From: Thermococcus eurythermalis | GTDB taxonomy: Archaea; Methanobacteriota_B; Thermococci; Thermococcales; Thermococcaceae | Direction: 5' to 3' | NCBI RefSeq assembly: GCF_000769655.1 | Contig: NZ_CP008887.1 | Span: 806,001-870,000 of the forward strand | DNA: 64,000 bases | Shown: piece after piece, positions 52,792 to 60,892 of the stretch | Layout: each line of letters starts with the position of its first letter | Position numbering within the stretch: position 1 is the stretch's first letter | Translations under genes and position numbers: made by a program | The notes under the pieces: model-generated | Seen by the model: the letters and a program-made list of their open reading frames with translations, nothing else | Told to the model about the DNA's origin: nothing | The model's database searches: none

Positions 52792-52883
52792 CGTTACCAC
52801 CTCCGGAGGGTTTCAATTAGGCTGAATAATCCAGACTTAAAAAAGTTTCGTAAACACGAAGTTGAAAACAAAAAGTAAAACCC

Positions 52884-54041
52884 TCAGCTCTTCAGGCGGG
52901 CCCCTTCCAGGATTAACCCAATCGAAAACGGCAGGAACGCCAAAAGAGCCAGATTGAGGGTAAGAAGCGAGTGAATCTCGCCGAGGGAATACGCCACACC
53001 GAAGAGCATCCCCCCTATGAAGGTCGAGAGGTTCTGCACCGCGTTCACACCGCCTATCGCGAGCGAGGAGCGGTGGTAGCTCGCCAGCACCTTTCTGGAA
53101 ATTGGCCGGAAGCTCTGGAAGGCAAAGAGTGCCAGGAAAATCCCGAAGAAAACCGTAGGGGCAGTCTTTATTGCGGCAAGGATGGGTGAAACTGCGGCCA
53201 TCATGGAAGTCAGCTTCACCATCTTGGCCTCGCTCCTCACGTCCGCCGCCCATGAGACGAAGTAGCTCAGCAGGGAAGATAGGAAGCCCGTCCAGCCGAG
53301 GAGAACCGCAGTCCTTTCCTTGCTTATCCTCAGCGCCTCCGAGACGTAGACGTAGGTTATCTCGCCCGAGGTGAAGGCCACTATAACCGCCATCAGCGAG
53401 GCAATCGTTAGAACTCTTTTCGGGTTCAGGCTCGGCCTCTCACCGTCCGGCGTTTTCTTCCTCTTCGGTGTTATTTCGTCGTAGAGGAGGTAGTAGCTGA
53501 GGAGCATTATGAGGCCGGTCAGAACGAAGAACGCCGATGCAATCCACATCTGGCCGGCGAGGCCGAGCTTAACCGTGTAGGCGTAGACGTAGTTTCCAAG
53601 GAGGGATGCGATACTCCCAAAGAAGAAGTACACTGCCGTAACCCTCGCCCTTATCTCCCCCGGCGTCGCCACCGCAATGACGAACTGGGCCATCGGCCAG
53701 CTTATCCCGTTGAGGAAGCCGTTTAGGAGCTTTATTCCAACGACCTGAAGCCAGCTTGAGGTGAGCGGGTAGAGCTGAACAGCTACAGCGTTCCCCATCA
53801 TTGCAATGGCGCCGAGGTAGACGAGCTTCTTTCCCCTCTCAAGGACTAAACCGCCGAGGACTGAGGAGAATGCCCTTGCAAGGACAAACGACATCGAGAC
53901 GAGGGAGACCGCGAACATGCTCGCCTTGAGCACGTCCCTCGTGTAGAAAGCTATGGCAGGAGTCGCGAGGCGGAAAGCAATCGTGCCTGTAAAGGCGGAT
54001 ATTATGAGGAGTATGATTCCAATGAGCCTTCTGCGTTCCAT
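52884..54041 (-). CDS. MFS transporter
   Basis: A 385-residue membrane protein with about twelve spans in two halves. The central cytoplasmic loop is basic (LLYDEITPKRKKTPDGERPS, about 185-205). Motif-A-like GGLVLERGKKLVYLG follows the second span, and a mirrored SWAADVRSEAKMVKL lies in the second half. It fits the major facilitator superfamily; drugs, sugars or amino acids are all possible substrates. GGTGGTTCA precedes the ATG. It is next to the toxin gene on the same strand, but about 90 bp and a GC change separate them. Confidence 0.88.
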   Translation of the reverse strand: MERRRLIGIILLIISAFTGTIAFRLATPAIAFYTRDVLKASMFAVSLVSMSFVLARAFSSVLGGLVLERGKKLVYLGAIAMMGNAVAVQLYPLTSSWLQVVGIKLLNGFLNGISWPMAQFVIAVATPGEIRARVTAVYFFFGSIASLLGNYVYAYTVKLGLAGQMWIASAFFVLTGLIMLLSYYLLYDEITPKRKKTPDGERPSLNPKRVLTIASLMAVIVAFTSGEITYVYVSEALRISKERTAVLLGWTGFLSSLLSYFVSWAADVRSEAKMVKLTSMMAAVSPILAAIKTAPTVFFGIFLALFAFQSFRPISRKVLASYHRSSLAIGGVNAVQNLSTFIGGMLFGVAYSLGEIHSLLTLNLALLAFLPFSIGLILEGARLKS

Positions 54042-54203
54042 TGAACCACCTTCTGAACGCTATGCGGTCTACTTAAAAGGCTTTGTTCCCCGAAAGTCTT
54101 TCAAAAATCGAACCAACATATGCATTTAGTTTCAAATTTTTTCGAGAATTTTCGAGCGAAGGATTTATTACCTTCCACATCAACCCGCTTCGAGGTGATT
54201 GGA

Positions 54204-55358
54204 ATGGAGCTCCACTTTGACATGCAGTACGAGGACGCTTATAGGGAAGTCTACGAGATGGTGAAGCCGAAGTACAAGCTCTTCACCGCCGGCCCCGTCG
54301 CCTGCTTCCCGGAAGTCCTCGCGATAATGAGCGTCCAGATGTTCAGCCACCGCTCGGCCGAGGCAAAGGAGGTTCACGTTGACACCCTCAACAGACTCAA
54401 GGCCTTCCTTGAGGCCGACAAAGGCGAGATAATACTCTTTCCGAGCTCCGGAACCGGCTTCATGGAGGCAGCGGTTAGAAACGCCGTCCCGCACGGTGGA
54501 AAGGTTCTCGTGACCGTTATCGGGGCCTTCGGAAAGCGCTTTGCTGAAGTCGTCGAGGCCAACGGAAGGAAGGCCGTAATCCTTGAGAAGGAGCCCGGCT
54601 ATGCCATAAAGCCTGAGGAGCTCGACGACGCCCTCAGGAAGAACCCCGACGTCCACGCCGTCACGATAACCTACAACGAGACCTCAACCGGTGTGCTTAA
54701 CCCGCTCCCCGAGCTGGCCAAGGTCGTGCACGAGCACGACAAGCTCCTCTTCGTTGACGCCGTTTCAGCCATGGGCGGCGCTGACATCAAGTTCGACGAG
54801 TGGGGCATTGACCTCGTCTTTGCGAGCAGTCAGAAGGCCTTCGGCGTCCCGCCGGGACTGGCAGTCGCCGCTGTGAGCGAGCGCGTCTTCGAGATAGCCG
54901 AGAAGATGCCGGAGCGCGGCTGGTACTTCGACCTTCCGCTCTACAAGAAGTTCAATGCGAAGAAGAAGGGAACGCCCTCAACGCCTCCACTTCCGCAGAT
55001 ATTCGGTCTCAACGTCGTCCTGAGGATTATAGAAAAGATGGGCGGCAAAGAGGCCTGGCTCGACATGTACAGGAAGAGGAGCGAAATGATACGCGAGGGC
55101 GTCAGGGAGATGGGCCTTGGAATCCTTGCGGAGCCTGGCTACGAGAGCCCAACGATTACAGCCGTCGTCGTCCCCGAGGGAATGAAGGGCGTCGACGTCT
55201 ACAACGCCATGCGCGAGCGCGGCTTCGAGCTTGCCAAGGGCTACGGAAGCGTCGCCGAGAAGACCTTCAGGATTGGAAACATGGGTTACATGACCTTCGA
55301 CGACATCCGCGAGATGCTCGACAACCTCAGGGAAGTCATAGAAAAGCTTAAGGCCTGA
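54204..55358 (+). CDS. Class V aminotransferase (alanine-glyoxylate/serine type)
   Basis: A 384-residue PLP enzyme. It begins with FTAGPVACFPEVLAIM and MFSHRSAEAKEVH, and has FPSSGTGFMEAAVRN for cofactor phosphate binding, VDAVSAMGGADIKFDEWGID with the PLP Asp, and the Schiff-base Lys211 in ASSQKAFGVPPG. It fits the alanine-glyoxylate or serine-glyoxylate aminotransferase group. ATG 54204 follows GAGGTGATTGGA; a TATA box (GGATTTATTACC) lies at about 54161-54172. The amino donor is not decided by sequence. Confidence 0.92.
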   Translation: MELHFDMQYEDAYREVYEMVKPKYKLFTAGPVACFPEVLAIMSVQMFSHRSAEAKEVHVDTLNRLKAFLEADKGEIILFPSSGTGFMEAAVRNAVPHGGKVLVTVIGAFGKRFAEVVEANGRKAVILEKEPGYAIKPEELDDALRKNPDVHAVTITYNETSTGVLNPLPELAKVVHEHDKLLFVDAVSAMGGADIKFDEWGIDLVFASSQKAFGVPPGLAVAAVSERVFEIAEKMPERGWYFDLPLYKKFNAKKKGTPSTPPLPQIFGLNVVLRIIEKMGGKEAWLDMYRKRSEMIREGVREMGLGILAEPGYESPTITAVVVPEGMKGVDVYNAMRERGFELAKGYGSVAEKTFRIGNMGYMTFDDIREMLDNLREVIEKLKA

Positions 55359-55377
55359 TTTCTCTTTCTTTTCAACT

Positions 55378-56115
55378 ATGCGAAGGAGAACGGTTCTGGT
55401 AGTCCTGTGGCTCATCGGAAACGTCTTCGTCTTCTGGGCGATTGCCTTAACCGCGAGCGGTTACTCCCTGGAGGGTTACCTTCCCTGGGAGAGCTCCAAG
55501 GTTTTTACTTATTCTCCGGTTCTTCACTCCAAGCCCGGTGACGAGCCGACTGAAATCCTCTACATGGTCGGGCGGAACGGCGAGCTGTACTACTACATCG
55601 TCTGGCACGACGAGCATTTTGGCAATGCCCTCTTGGACAAGCTCTACCGCGTCATGAGGGGTTTAATCTACGGCACCACAGAGGACATAGAGGTCTTCGA
55701 GATAGACCCCGAAAACGGCTCCTTCTACTTCCAGACCTACGACCACTCGCCCGTTCACGGAAAAATATTTCCGGACGGCTCGTGCCTGTGGCTCGAACGC
55801 GGGCTGACTGTTCCCAACTGCACCGTCAACGGAACCCATGTGAAGCTCTACGTGGTCACGTGGAACCACATGCTCTCACTCCTCCCAGAGAACGGCACGG
55901 TTCGGGTTTCGCCAGAGATGAGGCACATGACCCCCGAGGACTACGTGGCCCTCGGTATGGTGAAGAGGACGAAGTACAGCATCGCGGGCATAACCTTCGG
56001 CTCGCTAACGGCTTCCCTCGTCGTTACGGTTCTCCTGAATCTCATACTCTTCGCCCTCTGGAAGAGAAAGCTTCTCCTGAGGGGAGGAAGAAGAAACGTG
56101 AGAAACCGATGGTAG
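55378..56115 (+). CDS. Uncharacterised membrane protein with extracytoplasmic domain
   Basis: A 245-residue protein with an N-terminal span (about 5-25, VLVVLWLIGNVFVFWAIAL), an outer domain of about 175 residues with many aromatic residues (NGELYYYIVWHDEHFG) and N-glycosylation-like NCT and NGT sites, and a C-terminal span (about 207-228) followed by a basic tail (WKRKLLLRGGRRNVRNRW). I do not recognise the family. It starts 19 bp after the aminotransferase gene and converges on the next gene with no gap. Confidence 0.7.
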   Translation: MRRRTVLVVLWLIGNVFVFWAIALTASGYSLEGYLPWESSKVFTYSPVLHSKPGDEPTEILYMVGRNGELYYYIVWHDEHFGNALLDKLYRVMRGLIYGTTEDIEVFEIDPENGSFYFQTYDHSPVHGKIFPDGSCLWLERGLTVPNCTVNGTHVKLYVVTWNHMLSLLPENGTVRVSPEMRHMTPEDYVALGMVKRTKYSIAGITFGSLTASLVVTVLLNLILFALWKRKLLLRGGRRNVRNRW

Positions 56116-56697
56116 CTAAACTATCGGTTCGAGCTCCCCGTTCTTAATCCTGTAAATCCTGTTTATCTTCTTCATTCCGGTTCTCCAGTCCCTGCTCAGC
56201 TCGACGAGGATATCAAAGCGGTCGAAGGTCTTCTCGTCTATTCCAAGCCAGTGCATGACTTCAGCCTTCAGGTCATTGGTCATCACAAGGGAAGTGATGA
56301 TAAAGGCGTAGTCGTCTATCAACCTGTCCAGAATTCTCGGGACGCTGACCGTGTGGAGGGTGTCTATCACCACGTAGTCCGGGTGGAGCCTTCTGAGCTC
56401 CTTGATAACCTCGTTGGTTCTCTCCTCCGTCGAGCGCTGGTCAAAGGCCGTATCAATGACCTCGATGTTAGGCTTGAAGGGCTTGAACTCGCCGTAGGCA
56501 GTTACGACCGCTATCCTCCAGTCGTCGGGGACGTAGTGGAGCAGTGCCTCGACCAGCTTCGTCTTTCCGCTCCTGCTCGTTCCGACTACGAGGATGTCCT
56601 TCTTTCCGAGAATCTTTTCCTTCAGGAGCTCCATCTGCTCGGGCCTTGCCGAGCCGTACCGTATCAAGTCCTCGGGCTTAAAGATGTAGACGCCCAT
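56116..56697 (-). CDS. P-loop ATPase, type II/IV secretion-like
   Basis: A 193-residue compact ATPase. Walker A is GTSRSGKTKLVEALLHYV (about 38-55) and Walker B-like YVVIDTLHTVSVPRILDRLI follows, as in VirB11/PilT-type motor ATPases, but only the C-terminal catalytic half of such proteins is present. A stand-alone regulatory NTPase is likelier than a motor. ATG 56697 has GGTGA five bases ahead; the ATG at 56709 includes that site. It may be cotranscribed with the DUF234 ATPase gene upstream, 32 bp away. Confidence 0.7.
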   Translation of the reverse strand: MGVYIFKPEDLIRYGSARPEQMELLKEKILGKKDILVVGTSRSGKTKLVEALLHYVPDDWRIAVVTAYGEFKPFKPNIEVIDTAFDQRSTEERTNEVIKELRRLHPDYVVIDTLHTVSVPRILDRLIDDYAFIITSLVMTNDLKAEVMHWLGIDEKTFDRFDILVELSRDWRTGMKKINRIYRIKNGELEPIV

Positions 56698-56729
56698 TCG
56701 GTTCACCATTAGGTAGTTCTCGCCGGGGG

Positions 56730-58109
56730 TTATAACGGTATCTTTTGCTGGGTCTCAAAGTCGTTTAAGTCCCAGGCAAACCAACCCTCCTTTTTCAGCT
56801 CCTCTTTCCCTTCCAGACTCTTAGCTATAAACCCGTAGTTTTTCTCCCAGCCTTCAAGCCCCACCAACTCTGCTTTCCGCTCCAAGTCCTTCAAAACTCT
56901 CTGCGCTTCCCGCTCGCTTAAGTCCTTCCACTTCACCTCGACGAAGAGCGCCTTCTTCTCCCTCTCGTTCAAAGCGACTAAATCAATCTCCTCACCCCTG
57001 CGCCACCACCTGCCGATTTTCGTGAACTTAAACGGCAACTGTCCAACCTGGTTCAGCTCGATGAGGAACTGCTTGGCAATATTCTCAAAGACCCACCCGA
57101 GGTAGCGGTTGAAGTTCCTTTCAAAGTGCTCCAGCGCCTCATCCGGCATTCCAATCTCTATCCCTTCCCTGAACGGATAAACGAACGTGTAGTAGAAGGC
57201 GAAGTAGTTGTCCCGTATGAAATACCGCGAGTTTCTTGCCCGTTTTTTCGGCTTTTCCGTAACGGAGGCTTCCCTGCCGACTATTCCTAGGTTTATGAGT
57301 ATGCTGAGGTAGCGTGTCAGCTTTGACCCGTCGAGTCCTGTAATGTTCCTCAGCTCGTTGAACGAGCGGTGGCCGTAGCTTATGGCCTCAAGAATCGTGT
57401 TGTAGGTGCTTAAATCGCGGAGCTCGTAGCGGAGCAGGTATTCTGCTTCGTCATAGAGGACGCCCCTTCCGAAGAACTCCTCCCGCGCGTTCTCCTCGGG
57501 CGAGAGTGACGGGTCGAGGCGGAGCAGGTACTCCGGGATTCCATCCACCATGCCGTAGACCTTGACGAGGTCTTCGAGGCTGTAATTCGGAAAAAACTCG
57601 CCGATGTGACGGAACTTCAGGGGTTCGACCCTGAGCGAGAGGGTTCTCCTCCCATAGATTGGACTGCCGTAGGAAACGAGCTCTTCCATCATCGAGACGC
57701 TCGAACCGCAGAGGACGATGCTCCCGCTTCCCCGGAAGTCAAGGTGCTCCTGAAGGACGCCGAGGATTCTGGGGTGATTTTTGGCCAAAATCTGGAATTC
57801 GTCAAAGATGACCACGACGTCTTCAGGCAGTCTCTCGAAGAATTCATCGAACGAGTGTACTGGATGCCTCAGCAGTGATTCATCACTTGTGAGCGAGAAG
57901 AGCTTCGCGTTGAGCGTTCTCAGGGTCTCGCTAACTTCTTCCTCCTTGCAGAGGTGGTAGAGGGTTCTGAACCCCCTGGAAGCCTCAACGAGGAGTCTCG
58001 TCTTCCCAACCCTTCTCCTACCGTAGACGATAATCAGTGCGCCCTTTTTGAAGGCCCTCCTCAGGGTCGTTAATTCTTCCTTCCTGTCAACGAACTTTTG
58101 CGTAATCAT
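56730..58109 (-). CDS. Archaeal ATPase with C-terminal DUF234 nuclease-like domain
   Basis: A 459-residue protein. It begins VDRKEELTTLRRAF with Walker A VYGRRRVGKTRLL (about 29-41), Walker B VVVIFDEFQIL (about 97-107) and sensor VLCGSSVSMM. A winged helix (about 245-285) follows, then the DUF234 region. The DUF234 part has RGEEIDLVALN and LFVEVKWK, an (E/D)-x(n)-E-x-K arrangement typical of restriction-endonuclease-like folds. This family is expanded in Thermococcales and may be linked to defence or mobile DNA. A perfect palindrome GATTATATAATC overlaps the promoter side at about 58107-58118. Confidence 0.9.
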   Translation of the reverse strand: MITQKFVDRKEELTTLRRAFKKGALIIVYGRRRVGKTRLLVEASRGFRTLYHLCKEEEVSETLRTLNAKLFSLTSDESLLRHPVHSFDEFFERLPEDVVVIFDEFQILAKNHPRILGVLQEHLDFRGSGSIVLCGSSVSMMEELVSYGSPIYGRRTLSLRVEPLKFRHIGEFFPNYSLEDLVKVYGMVDGIPEYLLRLDPSLSPEENAREEFFGRGVLYDEAEYLLRYELRDLSTYNTILEAISYGHRSFNELRNITGLDGSKLTRYLSILINLGIVGREASVTEKPKKRARNSRYFIRDNYFAFYYTFVYPFREGIEIGMPDEALEHFERNFNRYLGWVFENIAKQFLIELNQVGQLPFKFTKIGRWWRRGEEIDLVALNEREKKALFVEVKWKDLSEREAQRVLKDLERKAELVGLEGWEKNYGFIAKSLEGKEELKKEGWFAWDLNDFETQQKIPL

Positions 58110-58321
58110 GATTATATAATCGCTATTATACCACTTAAAGGTTTTCGCTCCACGCGCTGTTTTCCATGTCCTACTTTTTTCAGGATGTTAAAATTCTCTA
58201 AAAATTTGGTCCAATTTTCAAAGAATCTCAAAAATTCATGTTAAAATTTGACTTCCGTTCAAAATTTTCTGCACAAATGCAATAAACCCGAAGGCACTCT
58301 GACGAAAATTGGGTGATTGAT

Positions 58322-59224
58322 ATGAACGCTCTCCAAATCGTAAGCAGGAAAATTGACCCGATTGCAGAGGTTCAGACGAGGGCCATAACTTATCTCACAG
58401 GCGAGCTGTCGAGGAAAGGCTTCCGCTGGTTGCTACCGGTGATGCTCAGCTCGATAACCGACCCGCTCTGGCCCGAGCCTTCCTCCGAGGAGGCCCTGAG
58501 ACCGCCGGAGGTCGAGGTCTACGGGGAAAAGCTCAGGCTGATGCATAGCATGATACTCCACAAGCAGATGGCCGTCGCGATGGGGATAGATAAGCTCTTC
58601 GTCCTCTCGCCCAACATACGGCTCGAGGGCAGGGAATCAGACGACGGAAGGCACGCCTACGAGTTCACCCAGCTCGACTTCGAAATTGCCCGCGCGAGCA
58701 TGGACGACGTTATGAGTCTGATAGAGGAGCTCATCGTCGGCCTCTTCCGCGAGCTCAGACCTGTCGTCTGGGAGTCCTTCGAGAGGGAGCTTCCAAAGCC
58801 GAGGAGGCCATTCAAACGCTTCACCCTTGAGGAAATCCGCGAGGAGTTCGGGAGCGAGGAGGAGGCGAGCAGAGAAATGGGAGAGCCCTTCTGGATAACT
58901 GGAATCCCGAGGGAGTTCTACGACAGGGAAGTTGACGGAATCTGGAGAAACTGCGACCTCTATTTGCCTGAAGGTTACGGCGAGGTCTCGAGCGGTGGCG
59001 AGCGGGAGTGGGAGTACGAGAAGATACTGGCGAAAATACGCGCCTCTGGCCTGAGCGAAGAGGCCTTCAGACCGTACCTTGAGGTAGCCAAGGCCGGTCT
59101 CCTTAGGCCCAGCGCTGGCGCGGGAATCGGCGTCGAAAGGCTAATCCGCTACATCGTCGGAGCGAAGCACATAGCCGAAGTCCAGCCCTTCCCAAGGATT
59201 CCGGGTGTTCCTGCGGTTATTTAA
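58322..59224 (+). CDS. Archaeal asparagine synthetase A (AS-AR)
   Basis: A 300-residue enzyme built like the catalytic core of class II Asp/Asn-tRNA synthetases without an anticodon domain. It has GFRWLLPVMLSSITDPLWPE, the motif-2-like RLEGRESDDGRHAYEFTQLD and the motif-3-like SAGAGIGVERLIRYIVG, ending with PFPRIPGV. It makes asparagine from aspartate with ATP and ammonia, as shown for the Pyrococcus abyssi homologue. ATG 58322 follows GGGTGATTGAT; the upstream ATT or ATG-like codons lack support. The 210-bp upstream gap is AT-rich with repeated AAAATTT blocks and shows no gene. Confidence 0.93.
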   Translation: MNALQIVSRKIDPIAEVQTRAITYLTGELSRKGFRWLLPVMLSSITDPLWPEPSSEEALRPPEVEVYGEKLRLMHSMILHKQMAVAMGIDKLFVLSPNIRLEGRESDDGRHAYEFTQLDFEIARASMDDVMSLIEELIVGLFRELRPVVWESFERELPKPRRPFKRFTLEEIREEFGSEEEASREMGEPFWITGIPREFYDREVDGIWRNCDLYLPEGYGEVSSGGEREWEYEKILAKIRASGLSEEAFRPYLEVAKAGLLRPSAGAGIGVERLIRYIVGAKHIAEVQPFPRIPGVPAVI

Positions 59225-59370
59225 CCTCCGTTATTTCTTTAACGGCACCTATTAGTTCTGTGGCAGTTTTTTTGTCCTCCCTGCTGTTGTGCAGTCTTGT
59301 GCGGGTTCTTGGTAGAAATCGGTAGAAAAGGTTTTATTCTCCTCATTACAGCCCTGAATAGGGGGTTGTG

Positions 59371-60042
59371 ATGAAAGCAGAAGTTTCAGAACTCCTTGAG
59401 TTAGTAAAGCATGGAGAAATGGTAATAGTTGAACACGAGACGTCTTACGTTTCGGAGTTTTTACTCAAGCTCCTTGCGGACTACACACGGGAAAGCGGGG
59501 TTCCCTTCGTGATTGAGGATTATTTTGATAGTCTTTACACATTGCTTGTTCACAGTGATATCCTCGGTCTTGATGTTGATATCGGCCACTCTTACGTCCT
59601 GAAGGTTGGGGGCAGACATAAGGTGGGGGGCACCGTCAGGCAGGTGGAGTTCCACCCGGACCCGAGGGTTTTCCTCAGAAACTACGATGGGGCGTCTCCC
59701 CAGTTGGGGGGGATAGATGGCCCGGCTTTGCACCTGGTTCTTGGTTTTGAAAACGTCCTTTACTTCGTGCGGGACGTCCGGGACTTCTACCGTCTGCTCC
59801 TCGGTATCCAGCGCTACGTGGGCAATAACCAGAGAAAGACATTGTATCTTCTTCCATCAGGGTTCTTCGCAAACCTGCCCCGCTACATTCTCCCCGAGCT
59901 ACGGAGGATAGCCACTGGACTCTGGGCCGCTGAAACTCTCCCCATGGGTCTTTCCGTGTCGATTCGGAAGAGCTCTGACCTGACTTTAACTGGCATGAAG
60001 TTTGAGGTAGAGCTTGGGGGTGACCTCAGTGAAAGACGCTAA
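59371..60042 (+). CDS. DUF257 family protein
   Basis: A 223-residue protein of the Thermococcales-specific DUF257 family. It begins VSELLELVKHGEMVIVEHET, followed by VPFVIEDYFDSLYTLLVHSD, VLKVGGRHKVGG and LVLGFENVLYFVRDVRDFYR. The fold looks like a RecA or KaiC-like domain without a Walker A, suggesting a degenerate ATPase. A TATA box (AGGTTTTATTCTC) lies at about 59328-59340. ATG 59371 is used; GTG 59368 directly ahead is an alternative. It overlaps the second DUF257 gene by 14 bp. Confidence 0.87.
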   Translation: MKAEVSELLELVKHGEMVIVEHETSYVSEFLLKLLADYTRESGVPFVIEDYFDSLYTLLVHSDILGLDVDIGHSYVLKVGGRHKVGGTVRQVEFHPDPRVFLRNYDGASPQLGGIDGPALHLVLGFENVLYFVRDVRDFYRLLLGIQRYVGNNQRKTLYLLPSGFFANLPRYILPELRRIATGLWAAETLPMGLSVSIRKSSDLTLTGMKFEVELGGDLSERR

Positions 60043-60724
60043 ACTTGCCGTTGCAACGGCAAAGGACATCGAGAGGATCCTCGACGAAGTCAGGTTCGGG
60101 GGCTTCACGCTGGTCAAGAACTACTCAATGGTGGGTGCTGAGCTCATGCTCTACGCTCTCCTCAACTACACCTACGGGCACAGTTTGCCGGTCATTGTGG
60201 AGGACATATTCGATGCTTTTGTCGGCTACGTGAGGCACTTTGATGTCATGGGGCTTGCCCCTCCGATGGACCACGTTGGGGTTCTGAAGGTTGGCGGTAT
60301 TGATGAGGTTGGGAACGTCTTTGGTAAGCTCCAGTTTGAGGCAGACCCCTTGCTTTATATCAAGAAAAAGGAGAGGGCAGTAAAAGAGGCGATAGGGGAC
60401 GACCCCCACGTGTACATTATCACGGGATTTGAGAGACTTCTTGGGTTCCAGCGTGATATCAAGAGCGTCTATGCCATTGCCAGCCACATGCGCGAGGAGC
60501 TGGGGAACGAGAAGAGGCTGGTAATCAGCATAGTCGAGGGGCACGTTATTGAGGGCTTTCCCATGAACCCGCTTCCCCTGCTTGAAGGTGTTGCCACTTC
60601 GGTCATCGAACTCCACGACCGTGAAGACTTAGTCTGTCTTGACCTCAAAAAGTCCGTATTTAACATCCTCGGGGGGACGAACAAACTATTTATAAGGCCC
60701 GCAGACGTTGTTGGCTGGTGCTGA
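60029..60724 (+). CDS. DUF257 family protein, paralogue with IS-derived stop
   Basis: A 231-residue paralogue of the preceding protein (LPVIVEDIFDAFVGYVRHFD, VGVLKVGGIDEVGN, YIITGFERLLGFQRDIKSVY). GTG 60029 is used because GGGGGTGA lies five bases ahead. The C-terminal tail NKLFIRPADVVGWC has no counterpart in the paralogue. Its TGA at 60722-60724 lies inside the terminal CTGAC of a solo TnpB right end, and a TATA-like CTATTTATAAGG sits within the tail. The end of the gene was therefore probably changed by an insertion. Confidence 0.85.
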   Translation: MKDAKLAVATAKDIERILDEVRFGGFTLVKNYSMVGAELMLYALLNYTYGHSLPVIVEDIFDAFVGYVRHFDVMGLAPPMDHVGVLKVGGIDEVGNVFGKLQFEADPLLYIKKKERAVKEAIGDDPHVYIITGFERLLGFQRDIKSVYAIASHMREELGNEKRLVISIVEGHVIEGFPMNPLPLLEGVATSVIELHDREDLVCLDLKKSVFNILGGTNKLFIRPADVVGWC

Positions 60725-60765
60725 CCTCCTCCCCGCCGTGAACGGCGAGGCTTTCAAAAGAAAAA
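60721..60765 (-). mobile_element. Solo right end of a TnpB-type element
   Basis: On the minus strand it reads TTTTTCTTTTGAAAGCCTCG, hairpin CCGTTCACGG, then GGGGAGGAGGTCAG. It matches the copy at 28330-28374 except for the hairpin, where paired bases are swapped (CCGTTCACGG versus CCCTTCAGGG). No tnpB is attached. Its end forms the stop codon of the DUF257 gene. Confidence 0.75.
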
Positions 60766-60892
60766 AGTAAAGTCTTCTCGAGTTTTCTGTGTTGTCATAT
60801 CAATGCTTTCTTTTTCAAGTGGCCTTCAAAAAGATTCCCGGGCCTTCTTCCGGCGTTGTTGGGTTTTGAGGAGAAAAGGAAAATCAAAAGCG

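Noticed and set aside
52837-53253. 138-codon minus-strand frame
   Set aside because: It overlaps the MFS transporter gene in another frame on the same strand and shows no membrane or domain pattern of its own.
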